From JAEUMG01 sp046349315 (lineage in GTDB: Bacteria; Pseudomonadota; Alphaproteobacteria; Rhizobiales; Aestuariivirgaceae): a stretch of DNA of 64,000 bases. The stretch covers positions 1 through 64,000 of the forward strand of contig JAXMCQ010000025.1 in NCBI GenBank assembly GCA_046349315.1, written 5' to 3'. The translations under genes and the position numbers were made by a program. Below, one piece after another: positions 1-10,672 of the stretch (its first letter is position 1; the number at the start of each line of letters is the position of its first letter). The notes under the pieces were generated by a model. The model was not told the origin of the DNA. It ran no database searches and saw nothing but the letters and a program-made list of their open reading frames with translations.

Positions 1-199
1 AAGAAATCGCAGCCGCATTCTCCAACCCATGCTCAACAATCAGGTGGCCTGCAACCGAATTCACCCCGAACGTGCCCTGAACCTCATAGCTGGGCACCCA
101 GTCAAGTTCCTGCGCAAAGCTCCTCATCGCCATCGCTCTTTGGTCCGGCGTAGTCGAGACATCAGCAATACGAATTAGGTCGCTGTAGGATGTTTGCAC
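1..199 (-). CDS. Partial ORF, unrecognised protein
   Basis: An open frame enters from the left edge on the minus strand, so its C-terminus is missing. It can start at a GTG at 199 or at an ATG at 136, which follows an AAAGAG stretch; the ATG has the better ribosome-binding context. The visible residues (MAMRSFAQELDWVPSYEVQG and on) match no family I recognise. Third-position GC is lower than in the neighbouring housekeeping genes, so this could be an accessory gene or a chance frame. The 220 bp between it and the next gene are fairly AT-rich and show nothing else. Confidence 0.4.
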   Translation of the reverse strand, partial: MQTSYSDLIRIADVSTTPDQRAMAMRSFAQELDWVPSYEVQGTFGVNSVAGHLIVEHGLENAAAIS

Positions 200-420
200 G
201 GTGTAAGGGGCACTTCGTTTGGGAACAAAAAAGAAGAATCACTGGAATTTAGCGCGATACACGCGAACAAACGAGAGGCCCCGGGACGGCCACAACGTAA
301 GATAGATTCGAGCCCGAATGAGGCTTCGGGATCGGCGGGGCTCTGAATGGCCGGCGATATCCGCTACTCATTCGCCCGCTGATTCCTTAAAATCGCATCC
401 GGGAATCACAATCGCATCAC

Positions 421-699
421 ATGAAGCAAGCCGACTTCTTCGAAACAGACCATCAGCCAGACCTTCTGGGCGAAGACGCGCCGCCGAGAACCTATAGCGC
501 CGAGCCGGACAAGGTGCGCGCCAAGCTGCATCGCATCATCGCCGAGGCCCGTGCCGCTTCGACCGTGCCCTGGGATGCTCAGCGCCTCAGACACTACCTG
601 ACCGTCGTGCCGCAAATGAGCCTGTGGCTGCCCGAGGACGAGGCCACGCAGCTTCGGCTTGAATTTGAATTGGAAATCAAGCGGCTCGAGGCTGCCTGA
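421..699 (+). CDS. Conserved small hypothetical protein
   Basis: This encodes 92 residues, charged and without a signal peptide or membrane segment, so it is probably cytoplasmic. It reads as an acidic N-terminus followed by predicted helices (VRAKLHRIIAEARAASTVPW) and an acidic C-terminal helix. The pattern resembles short conserved alphaproteobacterial proteins of unknown function that are annotated only as hypothetical. The ATG at 421 follows directly on a short AT-rich stretch with no strong Shine-Dalgarno motif. A minus-strand frame of 69 codons lies over it but has poor codon structure and is taken as a shadow. Function unknown. Confidence 0.7.
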   Translation: MKQADFFETDHQPDLLGEDAPPRTYSAEPDKVRAKLHRIIAEARAASTVPWDAQRLRHYLTVVPQMSLWLPEDEATQLRLEFELEIKRLEAA

Positions 700-856
700 A
701 CGCCGCCGCGCCGGCGAAGCCGAGAACCGAAGCGGCAGTCGTTCAACTTTTCGTCAATTGCGCCCCTAAATTATCTATACTGCGTAGATCAGTTGCACGA
801 ACTCTGCGCGCAGCTATACTGCCACCTTAGGTTATTGGACCACTTGGGATAGCTAA

Positions 857-1216
857 GTGGAAAAACGTTGGCATCGACAGGGGGCGGCGGCCGGTCGAGC
901 GGCGCCAGGTTGGCGTAATTTCCCGCTGCGCATTCTTATTGTCGTCACGCTGGCCGCAGCAATTCTCCCAAGCATCTCGCTTGCGCAAGATACTGATTAC
1001 GGGTCCGAGGAAACCGGCGCCGGCACAGGCACGGATACCGGAACCACGCCAACCACGACGCCGACGACCACCACCACGACGACGACAAAACCGCCCAAAT
1101 GCCTGATGGTCGTCGTCGATGTGAGCGCCAGCACCTGCACCTCCAAGTGCCAGGCTTTCAAGAAATGCGACGGCGTGATCAAGGGATCTCCCAGCTGCGT
1201 TTCCGGCCCTTGCTGA
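857..1216 (+). CDS. Secreted Thr-rich, Cys-containing small protein
   Basis: The protein has 119 residues and starts at GTG 857. It has a basic N-terminus and a hydrophobic segment around 25-43 ending in SLA-QD, a plausible signal peptidase site. After that comes a low-complexity Thr/Gly/Pro linker (about 50-78, with a run of eight Thr) and a compact tail with six cysteines (CLMVVV...CTSKCQ...KKC...SC...GPC). This suggests an exported protein with a flexible stalk and a disulfide-stabilised head. It ends 13 bp before the 801-residue membrane protein, so the two probably share a transcript. No family is recognised. The Thr linker codons are repetitive ACC/ACG and could vary in length between strains. 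Confidence 0.65.
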   Translation: MEKRWHRQGAAAGRAAPGWRNFPLRILIVVTLAAAILPSISLAQDTDYGSEETGAGTGTDTGTTPTTTPTTTTTTTTKPPKCLMVVVDVSASTCTSKCQAFKKCDGVIKGSPSCVSGPC

Positions 1217-1229
1217 GCCTCCCCAGCCC

Positions 1230-3635
1230 ATGACCGAGCCAGTTGCAGCAAACGAGGCGCCCGCCACCCCGCCTGTGCCGCCATCGACGCCTCCTCCGCC
1301 GCGCAATCGATCGACGGCGACCTCCATTTTCAAAAGCCGCAGCCTGCGCAATTTGTGGCGAACGATCCCCATGTGGGCAAAAGCGATCGCCGCTGCCGTG
1401 ACGATCTTCGTCATCGCCTGGGCAACCGGCTTCTGGGACACCACCAAGATCGTCTCGACCCGCCTGTGGTGGATGCTCTCCCCGCCGGCCTCGGCGATCT
1501 ATGTCGAAAGCCCCGAAGTCTATACGCGCGAGCGCCTGATCAACGAGAGATCAACCGAAGAGGCGTGGCTGAACGATCAGCTCAAGCTTGTCGACCGCTA
1601 TGTGTCGCGCGCCAATGTCATCAACAAGCTGACCGACAGCACGAACATCACCGCCGGCCCGGCTGAGGCGAAGGAAGCCGGCGAAGGCGACCAGGCCGAA
1701 CCCCCGGCGCCCACGGCAGGCACAGCGTCATCGGAAGAGGCATCATCCGCAAATACCGTCCATTCGCTGACGTTCGATCAGAACTTCAAACTGCTCAGCG
1801 CCTATCGCAACTTGATCCGCCAGCGGATGATCGAGAATCGCCTGGACGACAGGCACGATCTCGAGGGCAATTCGCTCTATATCCTGAAATTCGATTCAAC
1901 GGTCCTGGGCGTTCCGTCCCTCAATGAGCGGGCGGTCATTCAGGTTCGCATCCTTCCGCCGACGGAACTGACGCGTCTCACCGCAAGGGATGCCGAGACC
2001 ATCCTCGGCGCGGTCAATTCTCATCCGGAAATCCTGAGCTATACGCAGGCGAACTACAATAATTGGAAGGAATCGCTGGCCACCCGCATGAATACGATTC
2101 TCAGTATGAGCTTGCGGGACTTCAAGACAACCGACTTTGCCCAGTATCCGGGACGAACCCGTATGCTAGACAGACTAAGCCATTCGCTGCCCCCGGAGGT
2201 GCTGGAGGGCGTCGACCTGGAAGCCGTGCTGGGGGACGTCGCCAGAGGCACGAAGCCCGCCATCGCCGATGATAAACTCACTCGGATCTTGACGGAGCTG
2301 ATAACCTATTTCGCGACGGCAGCCGTCTCCAGCGTAACGACCGACGACACGCTCGATATCGACATCGAAGTGAGCTCATCGCAGAAAAGCCTGGTGATCA
2401 CCACGCCCTTGTCGCGCGACTATTTCCGCATCACCCTTCAATACAACCTGGGAACGCTCGACTCCCTGATCGACATCGCGCCCCTCACGTCCAATGCGTT
2501 CATCACCGACGACAAATGCAATTGGGAGCAAAAGCGGGAAGCCGACTTCCCTGATTATTTCCAGCAGTCCTTTGGCGAGGCGGTCTTGTGGCAGCACTAT
2601 CGGCTGCAGATACCGGGAGATACCGAATCTCGCGCAGCCGTCGTTGCGGCGGCGCTCAAGCAAATGCCCGCGAATGGTGTCACGTCGAGCATATTGCAAT
2701 TGACGCCGACGCCGGACATGTTTCCCGGATGCAGAATCGCCATGGGAATAACCTACGAATCGGGGTTGATCAATTTCGCGCGCAAGATCGGTCGGTTCAA
2801 TACTTACAGCTATTCGGTTCTGCCACGCGAAAGCCCGATCAGCGTCTATAACGAGATCGCGCTGACGACCAAGGCGGCGGCGAGCATCGAGAATGCCCGC
2901 GTTGGCAGGACGCAGGAGACGGAAAGTTCGAATTGGGAATTGCGCCCGGTGCTCTCGACCTTTGGAGACACCGTTCGCATCGAGGATACGCCGGGCCAGC
3001 CAAGCGAACCTGATGACGCCGTCGCGCCCGAGACGGAACCCGTGGTCGGATGGGTGATCGATCTCTCTGCACAAGCGACGGATAACCGGCGAATGATGTC
3101 GCCGATGACGGTCAACGAATCCGTCGTCGCGATCGTTTCCGTCCCGGCCTGGTGGCCGGAACTGGTTGTGAAGATCGATCGCGGCTGGCTCAATTCCGAC
3201 AGCTTCCGGGACCAGTCGCTTCATGACGAAAGGCCCGTCACCTATTCGGTCAAGCTTCCCAACCGGCCGGAAATGCTCGACACCCTGCTCTTCGGCAGCG
3301 AGGGCCGGCAGCCCGTCATCGTGGGAGTCGACACAAGCGCCGCAAGCGCGAAAAACGGCTGCGAGGAGTTATCGGTATTGGTGACCGGCTCAAGGCTCTG
3401 GCGCAATACGGCGGTGACCATCGGCAGCGCCAAAGCCGACGAGATCGAAGTACTGCCGAATATGGAAGGCATTATCGCCAAATTTCGGACAAGCAACGTG
3501 CCGCCGCTGAACGGCGAAACGGCGCCGCCCCATCCCGGCCCGATTACCATCAAGGGAAAATTACGGGTCTGGACAAGCGACGGAATGTCGGAAAACCAAC
3601 AGCCCGTCGAACTCACGACCGCAGCCGGTTGTTAG
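1230..3635 (+). CDS. Large membrane-anchored protein of unknown function
   Basis: The protein has 801 residues. The N-terminus is Pro-rich (PPVPPSTPPPPRNRS) and cytoplasmic, followed by one transmembrane segment near 50-68 (AIAAAVTIFVIAWATGFW), then about 730 residues predicted to lie outside the membrane. A low-complexity Ala/Glu/Pro stretch falls around 145-170. Only a few cysteines are present. No enzyme motif or known domain is recognisable; the C-terminal part is rich in beta-type sequence. It follows the small secreted Cys protein by 13 bp, which suggests an operon and possibly a shared surface role. Codon use resembles the chromosome. It is a good candidate for a remote-homology search. 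Confidence 0.8.
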   Translation: MTEPVAANEAPATPPVPPSTPPPPRNRSTATSIFKSRSLRNLWRTIPMWAKAIAAAVTIFVIAWATGFWDTTKIVSTRLWWMLSPPASAIYVESPEVYTRERLINERSTEEAWLNDQLKLVDRYVSRANVINKLTDSTNITAGPAEAKEAGEGDQAEPPAPTAGTASSEEASSANTVHSLTFDQNFKLLSAYRNLIRQRMIENRLDDRHDLEGNSLYILKFDSTVLGVPSLNERAVIQVRILPPTELTRLTARDAETILGAVNSHPEILSYTQANYNNWKESLATRMNTILSMSLRDFKTTDFAQYPGRTRMLDRLSHSLPPEVLEGVDLEAVLGDVARGTKPAIADDKLTRILTELITYFATAAVSSVTTDDTLDIDIEVSSSQKSLVITTPLSRDYFRITLQYNLGTLDSLIDIAPLTSNAFITDDKCNWEQKREADFPDYFQQSFGEAVLWQHYRLQIPGDTESRAAVVAAALKQMPANGVTSSILQLTPTPDMFPGCRIAMGITYESGLINFARKIGRFNTYSYSVLPRESPISVYNEIALTTKAAASIENARVGRTQETESSNWELRPVLSTFGDTVRIEDTPGQPSEPDDAVAPETEPVVGWVIDLSAQATDNRRMMSPMTVNESVVAIVSVPAWWPELVVKIDRGWLNSDSFRDQSLHDERPVTYSVKLPNRPEMLDTLLFGSEGRQPVIVGVDTSAASAKNGCEELSVLVTGSRLWRNTAVTIGSAKADEIEVLPNMEGIIAKFRTSNVPPLNGETAPPHPGPITIKGKLRVWTSDGMSENQQPVELTTAAGC

Positions 3636-3644
3636 CGATCGAAC

Positions 3645-3842
3645 CTACGGAACGACCTGGCCCGGCGTGTTGCCGCAGAAGCAGGTGGCGCCGACCGGCG
3701 CTGGCGGAATAGGACAGATGCCAAATTGCGTCTGACAGCGAAATCCGAGCGCTTGCGCCAATTGCTGCTTGTCGCGCCCGCCTTTGGTTTCGGCAGTCGC
3801 AAATTGAGATGCGATCACGAGGATAAGGGCGAATTTCAGCAT
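3645..3842 (-). CDS. Small secreted Cys-rich protein
   Basis: The protein has 65 residues and starts at the ATG at 3842; the longer upstream frame lacks a good start. It has a signal peptide (MLKFALILVIASQFATA, cleavage near residue 17) and a tail with the pattern CQTQFGICPIPPAPVGATCF-C-G, four cysteines around a Pro-rich turn. Short exported proteins with this type of cysteine and proline motif occur in Hyphomicrobiales, as I recall, without a known function. It is convergent with the 801-residue gene, the stops lying only 9 bp apart. Disulfide formation in the periplasm is likely by inference. Confidence 0.65.
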   Translation of the reverse strand: MLKFALILVIASQFATAETKGGRDKQQLAQALGFRCQTQFGICPIPPAPVGATCFCGNTPGQVVP

Positions 3843-3923
3843 CGCGTACCTATCGAAGCATCTGCGCCGTCGGGATGAGGATAACGCGACTCTCCGCGAA
3901 AGTACAGGCAAGCAAACTTTAGG

Positions 3924-4469
3924 TTAATTCGCGTCGCCAGCGCTGCTCCGCGCCACGCCGATGGAAACCGTGTGAAGCGTGCATGGCGCATCGTAAGGGT
4001 TGCGCCAGCGATGCCGCGTGCCGTTCTGGATGACGACATCGCCGGGATTGAGGTCCTTACTGGCGCCGCCCGCAAGTTCGATCACGATCCGGCCTGAAAG
4101 GATCGTCACGATATCGACCGTATCGGTGCGATGCGTGAAGGAGCCATCATCCGACATGGCTTCGAGCAGGCCTGGCAGCTTGGCATTCACTTCAGCGATG
4201 AGCGGGGCCATGGCTTCAGGCTTCGCCGGCGGCGATTTGGGGTCAGGCGGCAAGGTGATGATATAGACCGCCGCGCCGCCTGGTTCGGGAAAGTAATTGT
4301 GCGTGTCGTTCTCGCGGCCATCGGTCGGCAGCGCCAGATGATTATTGCCATAGACGCGCGCGATCTCAGCACCCGGCATCAAGCCGACATGGATGTCATC
4401 AACCGTCTCGTCGATGGTGAAGACGGCCTTGCCGCCGACTTCACCAGTTACGACGCGCCGTGTCGGCAT
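3924..4469 (-). CDS. Cupin domain protein
   Basis: The protein has 181 residues. The C-terminal half carries a small-molecule cupin barrel: motif 1 around FTHRTDTVDIVTILSGRIVI and motif 2 around LNPGDVVIQNGTRHRWRN, with His and Asp residues suited to metal binding. The N-terminal half (with GNNHLALPTDG) resembles the first domain of cupin proteins found beside hydrolases or dioxygenases. There is no signal peptide, so it is cytoplasmic. It starts at ATG 4469. It stands alone between a convergent small gene and the repeat upstream of rpoD, so the context does not reveal the substrate. Confidence 0.8.
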   Translation of the reverse strand: MPTRRVVTGEVGGKAVFTIDETVDDIHVGLMPGAEIARVYGNNHLALPTDGRENDTHNYFPEPGGAAVYIITLPPDPKSPPAKPEAMAPLIAEVNAKLPGLLEAMSDDGSFTHRTDTVDIVTILSGRIVIELAGGASKDLNPGDVVIQNGTRHRWRNPYDAPCTLHTVSIGVARSSAGDAN

Positions 4470-4504
4470 AAGAACTCTCGCCTGGATAAACTGGCTTCCC
4501 GAAA

Positions 4505-4620
4505 ACCCTCATGGTGAGGAGCTTCGCCAAAGGCGAAGCCTCGAACCATGGGCAACAAGCGAAGTCCGCATCACACCCTTCGAGGCATCGCTGCGCGATG
4601 CGCCTCAGGGTGAGGTCAAA
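4505..4620. repeat. Palindromic intergenic repeat (type C)
   Basis: This gap between rpoD and the cupin gene is built from inverted segments: CCTCATGGTGAGG, an AGCTTCGCC/GGCGAAGC hairpin, then CCTTCGAGGC and GCCTCAGGGTGAGG. Imperfect palindromes with CCTCATGGTGAGG-type ends are widespread as extragenic repeats in Bradyrhizobium-like genomes (general knowledge). It lies at the 3' end of rpoD, where the hairpins could protect or terminate the transcript. Confidence 0.6.
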
Positions 4621-4638
4621 CCAACGGCATCGAAACGC

Positions 4639-6720
<2,082 letters not shown>

Positions 6721-6814
6721 TAACTCGTTCCTTTGCCTTCTCGCGGCGGCCGCTTCACCCCTGCTCGATCGGGCGAATCGGCGGTCATCCGTGCCGCAGC
6801 TAACCTGCGGGCGC

Positions 6815-6829
6815 TTAACTCGCCCTTAA
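6815..6829 (-). promoter_or_regulatory. Candidate CtrA box upstream of rpoD
   Basis: The sequence TTAA-CTCGCCC-TTAA exactly matches the full alphaproteobacterial CtrA consensus TTAA-N7-TTAA. It lies 95 bp upstream of the rpoD start, between dnaG and rpoD. Chance occurrence is low in GC-rich DNA but not excluded. Binding has not been shown here. Confidence 0.45.
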
Positions 6830-6845
6830 TCATAAAACCTGCCGC

Positions 6846-8816
6846 TCAGGAAACCGGATCGACAGCCCGCCCCGATGCCGCGCCAAAACCCTCGATCTGG
6901 GCTTCCGCACCCGCATGGGCTTGGAGCTGTTCGCGGATTTCATTGAGCCGGGCTAGGTTCTCCTCGCTTGGATCGTCCGCCCACGCGGATTCAGCCGCCT
7001 TGAGCTCGCGTTCCAGAGTGACGCATTTCCTGTGCAGGGCGATGATCTGTCGCAGTCCTGTCCGGGCGTCCGCAGACGCTGCACCGGTCCCAAGGAACCA
7101 CTCATTCAGACGCATAGCCTGGTTTTCGAGGCGGTCCAACATGGACTCATGTCCCCGTTCACGCAAATGGCCCCGCAAGGCTGACCCGTCAAGGCCCGCC
7201 TGCAAGGCGGCGATATCTAGAATTTCCCGCCTAAGCGAGTCAAGCGCGCGGGAAGCGAACTCGGCCGTGGCAAAATCCTCGAAAAACTCGTCCAAAAGCT
7301 CGGGATGATTGATGACACCATGGATAAGAAGTCTTTCCCGCCGCTCGTGATCGGCCTTCCGCCCTTGGCCGGGTTGAGCCAGGGCAGAGCCCCGGAGCGC
7401 TTCGCCCGGGCGTGCGATGAAATCATGTGGCAAAGGTCGGCTGCCCAGCTTGCGGCGAGCTTGGGTGACGGGCCGGGAAATCGCCCTCCCCGGCCGCGCT
7501 CCCGGCACGAAGCTGCGGACCTGCGCCCCGGCCGGGGCCAATTGCTGGGCAAGCCGGCGCTTGAAGTCCTCCGCATAATATTTCCGCACAGTCTCATCGC
7601 CGATCTGCGCGATGAGCGAAGACAAACGCGTTTCGAGCAAGGCGCGGCCGTCTGGCGTATCGATCCGCCCTTGCGCGAATTCGCGGGACCACAGAAGGTC
7701 GGCCATTGGCCGCGATCGCGCGACAGCATCGCGCAAGGCATCCGCGCCTTCGCTCTTGAGAAGGTCATCGGGATCCTGGCCTTCCGGCAGGAGCACGAAG
7801 GCGAGCGAATGACCCGGAGTCAGCATGGGGAGTGCAAGATCGATCGCCCGGTGCGCGGCCTTGATCCCGGCCTCATCGCCATCGAAACAGAGCAAGGGCT
7901 CGGGCGCGGTTCGCCATAGCAGGCCAAGCTGATCGGCGGTGAGCGCGGTGCCAAGCGGCGCCACGCTGTAGCGAAGACCGGCGCGATGCATGGCAATCAC
8001 GTCCATATAGCCTTCGACCGCGATGATTTGACCGGCCTCGTGTGCAGGCCCTCGCGCCTTGTCCATATTGTAGAGCATGCGGCCCTTCTGGAAGAGCGGC
8101 GTCTCCGGCGAGTTCAGATATTTGGCGAGTGCTTCCTTGGAAAGCGCCCGGCCGCCAAAGGCGACGACGCGCCCACGCCCGTCGCGGATGGGAAAGATGA
8201 TGCGGTCGCGGAAGCGGTCATAGGCGACCGGAATGTCGTCGCCGGTGATGACGAGGCCGGCGTCGACCATCTGCTCGAGCGTTACGTTCTTGGCGGCAAG
8301 ATGGCTGCGCAAGGCCGACTTGTCGTCGGGCGCATAGCCGATGCGGAATTCGCGCTGCACCGCACCCGGCAACCCGCGATCGGAAAGATAGCCACGTGCC
8401 TTGGCACCGCGCGCCGCCTGCAATTCAGCCTCGAAGAAGGCGGTCGCCATTTCCATCACGTCATAGAGCGACGCCCGCTGCTTCTCGCGTGCTGCGTCTT
8501 CGGGCGTCGAAACGGGCATCGGCAGTCCGGCCTCGGCCGCCAGGCGCTCGACCGCTTCCGGGAAGCTCAATCCATCCTTCTCGACGAGGAAGGTGAAGAT
8601 GTCGCCCGACGCTTTGCAGCCGAAGCAATGGTAACGGCCCTTGCGATCCTCGACATGGAAGGACGGCGTCTTCTCATTGTGAAAGGGGCAGCAACCCCAC
8701 AGATCCCCGCGCCCCGGATTGGACTTGCGGCGATCCCAGGCGACGCGGCGGCCGACCACGGACGAGATCGACACGCGCGCGCGAATCTCATCTAAGAAAG
8801 TCGGCGAAAATTTCAT
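6846..8816 (-). CDS. dnaG: DNA primase
   Basis: The 656-residue primase synthesises RNA primers at the replication fork. The N-terminal CHC2 zinc finger has ligands C43, H46, C64 and C67 (CPFHNEKTPSFH, CFGC). The catalytic TOPRIM core follows, with VEGYMDVIAMHRAG near 265 and the DGDEAG acidic motif. The C-terminal third is the helicase-interacting region and is poorly conserved. I chose the ATG at 8816 (MKFSPTFLDEIRARV), the usual DnaG start, over an upstream in-frame start at 8861 that would add a non-conserved 15 residues. It forms the dnaG-rpoD macromolecular synthesis unit. rpsU is not adjacent here. Confidence 0.97.
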   Translation of the reverse strand: MKFSPTFLDEIRARVSISSVVGRRVAWDRRKSNPGRGDLWGCCPFHNEKTPSFHVEDRKGRYHCFGCKASGDIFTFLVEKDGLSFPEAVERLAAEAGLPMPVSTPEDAAREKQRASLYDVMEMATAFFEAELQAARGAKARGYLSDRGLPGAVQREFRIGYAPDDKSALRSHLAAKNVTLEQMVDAGLVITGDDIPVAYDRFRDRIIFPIRDGRGRVVAFGGRALSKEALAKYLNSPETPLFQKGRMLYNMDKARGPAHEAGQIIAVEGYMDVIAMHRAGLRYSVAPLGTALTADQLGLLWRTAPEPLLCFDGDEAGIKAAHRAIDLALPMLTPGHSLAFVLLPEGQDPDDLLKSEGADALRDAVARSRPMADLLWSREFAQGRIDTPDGRALLETRLSSLIAQIGDETVRKYYAEDFKRRLAQQLAPAGAQVRSFVPGARPGRAISRPVTQARRKLGSRPLPHDFIARPGEALRGSALAQPGQGRKADHERRERLLIHGVINHPELLDEFFEDFATAEFASRALDSLRREILDIAALQAGLDGSALRGHLRERGHESMLDRLENQAMRLNEWFLGTGAASADARTGLRQIIALHRKCVTLERELKAAESAWADDPSEENLARLNEIREQLQAHAGAEAQIEGFGAASGRAVDPVS

Positions 8817-8908
8817 TTGCAGCAGCCCCCTCACCATTCTCGGGGCAAAACCGTCTCCCACCGAATCAGATCAAACGCAACCAACAAGAACATCTACAAC
8901 ATATTTCA

Positions 8909-8923
8909 GAACATTTCAAGAAC
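8909..8923 (-). promoter_or_regulatory. Candidate LexA (SOS) box upstream of dnaG
   Basis: GAAC-ATTTCAA-GAAC matches the alphaproteobacterial LexA operator GAACN7GAAC (the reverse complement of GTTCN7GTTC) exactly. It lies 93 bp before the dnaG start in an AT-rich promoter-like stretch. A GAAC at 8888 is out of phase. A window this size would contain about one or two matches by chance, so this needs testing. Confidence 0.4.
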
Positions 8924-8962
8924 TGGCTACTTCTGTGAGGCCCCTCGCCATTTCTCTTGGAC

Positions 8963-8993
8963 AAAAAAAGAACGAGCGTCCCGATCGGGACGC
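8963..8993 (-). terminator. Rho-independent terminator of the PhoX-like gene
   Basis: A perfect stem GCGTCCC/GGGACGC with GATC loop (8976-8993) is followed on the minus strand by a run of seven T (8963-8969). It lies just downstream of the minus-strand phosphatase gene. Confidence 0.8.
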
Positions 8994-9016
8994 CCGCCTC
9001 TAAAGATGACGCGATC

Positions 9017-10672
9017 TTATTGACCAGCCGTCTTCATCATCATGGGCTTCTTCAAGATTTCCCACGTGACATTGTCGCCATGCTGCTGGGTATAGAACAC
9101 CCGCCAGCCACCCTCGAACGGCGTCGGCACCTTGGTGCCGAGCAGACCCTCGATGCTGGCATCGCCGTCGGAGACGTGAATGCCGGTGATCTCGTTGTCG
9201 CCTTCATTCTGGTAGTCGGTATCTTCCAGTCCGCTCAGACCTGCGTCGATGGTCGCGGAGGGATCGCGGCCTTCGGCGAGGAAGCGCACCGGCGTGGCGT
9301 CGGGCTTGGAGTAATCGGCGGTGAGGTCGATCACATAGCCTGAATCGAGAGCGTTGCGCTGGCCATGCAGCTTGTCGCCGGCGTCTTCGACGAACAATCC
9401 TTCGTCGCCAGACCAGAACGCCATGTTGTCGAGCCCGGTGATTTCCGGCGAACCGCGAAACACCATGGTGATCTCGCCCTCGGAAGCCGCGGGCGCCGCC
9501 TGCTTGAGTTTCAGCACCGCACCGAAACCGCCATATTCGGCACCGGCTTCCGTCTTGGCGTTGGTGTCGCCCGTCTCGGTAAAGACGAACTCGGTGAAGT
9601 TCGAACCGGGCCGGAATAAGCCGTTCTCGGGACGCTTCAATGGCGTGGCACCCTTCGCCTTGGCGACGGCATTAGCCGGGAACGGTTTGATGCCGTCCGT
9701 GTCGGTATCGTGCACCAACACCCACTTGGTCTTGAGTGTCGTGCCGTAAGTGTGAAGATCCTTCATGCCTTGTGACAGGATGTCGGCATCGGCCTCGCCG
9801 TCATGGAAGGTGATCGGCTGACCGGTCGAGTCCATGATCTGGAGAGCCTCAAGCTTGCCGCCTTTGCTGAGGTCCGTCGCATCCTTCGGCGTGAGCCGAT
9901 AGACGAAGCTGTTGGGCTGCTTGGCGTTCTTGTTGACGGTACCCTTCTTATCGTCTTCGTCCTCGACAAGCCAGATGGCGCCATTGGAATCGACCTGCAC
10001 CCCTTCATAGGAGCCATTACCGGAAACGCCAGTGAGGTTGTCGACCGTGGAGGGGAAATCGACGGTCGCCTGCCAGAGACCACCCTTGTCGCCCTCTTCG
10101 CTGGTCAGCAGCAGGCGCTTGGCGAAGGGATTCCAAGCACTTCCGTCGATGAACGGCACCGGCCAGCCGTCGCTGACATCATCGGCCATGAGCGTCACGC
10201 GATGCGCCGCATCGGCATCGAGGTTGATCCGGGTCAGCGCGCCTTGCGGCTTTCCGTCCTCGGCATTGGCGCCATATTCATGGCCCTGGAATAGAAAGTG
10301 CGTGCCGTAATTGTAATTCGCGTCAGGGCCATGTTGGCCTTCCAGCACCAGATAGGTGTTCTTGTCGGGCTCGGTCTTTGTCGCTTCGACCTTGTTGTCC
10401 TTGGCCTGAATGGAATTGGCGGCCGGCAGCATCGGGCCGTCGGAGGCATAGCCATAATGGGTCAGGATTGAGGTCGGGTTTTCCAGCGGCATTGCGCCTT
10501 GAGCGGCGATGATCTCGATCAGTTCGGGGGAAAGGGCACTTGGCATCACGGCGCCCTCTATCCTGGGCATGCCGTTGGGCACCGGGCTTAGCTTGACGCC
10601 CTGGGCGAGGACTGAACTTGGAATGAGCGCGGTCGCGGCGCCTAATACGATGAGGAATGAGCGTGGGGTCAT
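9017..10672 (-). CDS. PhoX-like secreted phosphatase (DUF839 family)
   Basis: The protein has 551 residues with an N-terminal signal sequence (about 1-23, ending SSVLAQG), so it is periplasmic or secreted. It reads as the DUF839/PhoX beta-propeller family: blade motifs include NYNYGTHFLFQGHEYG, YEGVQVDSNGAIWLVEDED and GLDNMAFWSGDEGLFVEDAG. PhoX enzymes are calcium/iron alkaline phosphatases exported by Tat, but no twin-arginine motif is visible here, so export is more likely by Sec and the phosphatase role is an inference from family resemblance. The start ATG at 10672 has an AGGACA ribosome site. It is monocistronic with its own terminator. No convincing Pho box was seen upstream. Confidence 0.8.
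   Translation of the reverse strand: MTPRSFLIVLGAATALIPSSVLAQGVKLSPVPNGMPRIEGAVMPSALSPELIEIIAAQGAMPLENPTSILTHYGYASDGPMLPAANSIQAKDNKVEATKTEPDKNTYLVLEGQHGPDANYNYGTHFLFQGHEYGANAEDGKPQGALTRINLDADAAHRVTLMADDVSDGWPVPFIDGSAWNPFAKRLLLTSEEGDKGGLWQATVDFPSTVDNLTGVSGNGSYEGVQVDSNGAIWLVEDEDDKKGTVNKNAKQPNSFVYRLTPKDATDLSKGGKLEALQIMDSTGQPITFHDGEADADILSQGMKDLHTYGTTLKTKWVLVHDTDTDGIKPFPANAVAKAKGATPLKRPENGLFRPGSNFTEFVFTETGDTNAKTEAGAEYGGFGAVLKLKQAAPAASEGEITMVFRGSPEITGLDNMAFWSGDEGLFVEDAGDKLHGQRNALDSGYVIDLTADYSKPDATPVRFLAEGRDPSATIDAGLSGLEDTDYQNEGDNEITGIHVSDGDASIEGLLGTKVPTPFEGGWRVFYTQQHGDNVTWEILKKPMMMKTAGQ

Noticed and set aside
1104..1216. MVVVDVSAS in the 119-residue secreted protein looks like a DxSxS von Willebrand A motif
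   Set aside because: A vWA domain needs about 170 residues; only about 35 remain here, and they are dominated by cysteines. Likely coincidence.
857..1216. Thr repeat as a CRISPR-like or tandem-repeat array
   Set aside because: Repeats are single codons inside a reading frame, with no spacers. No CRISPR array was seen in the window.
827..1447. 206-codon minus-strand frame over the secreted Thr-rich gene
   Set aside because: Gly/Arg-rich low complexity from the reverse of ACC/ACG repeats; no plausible start.
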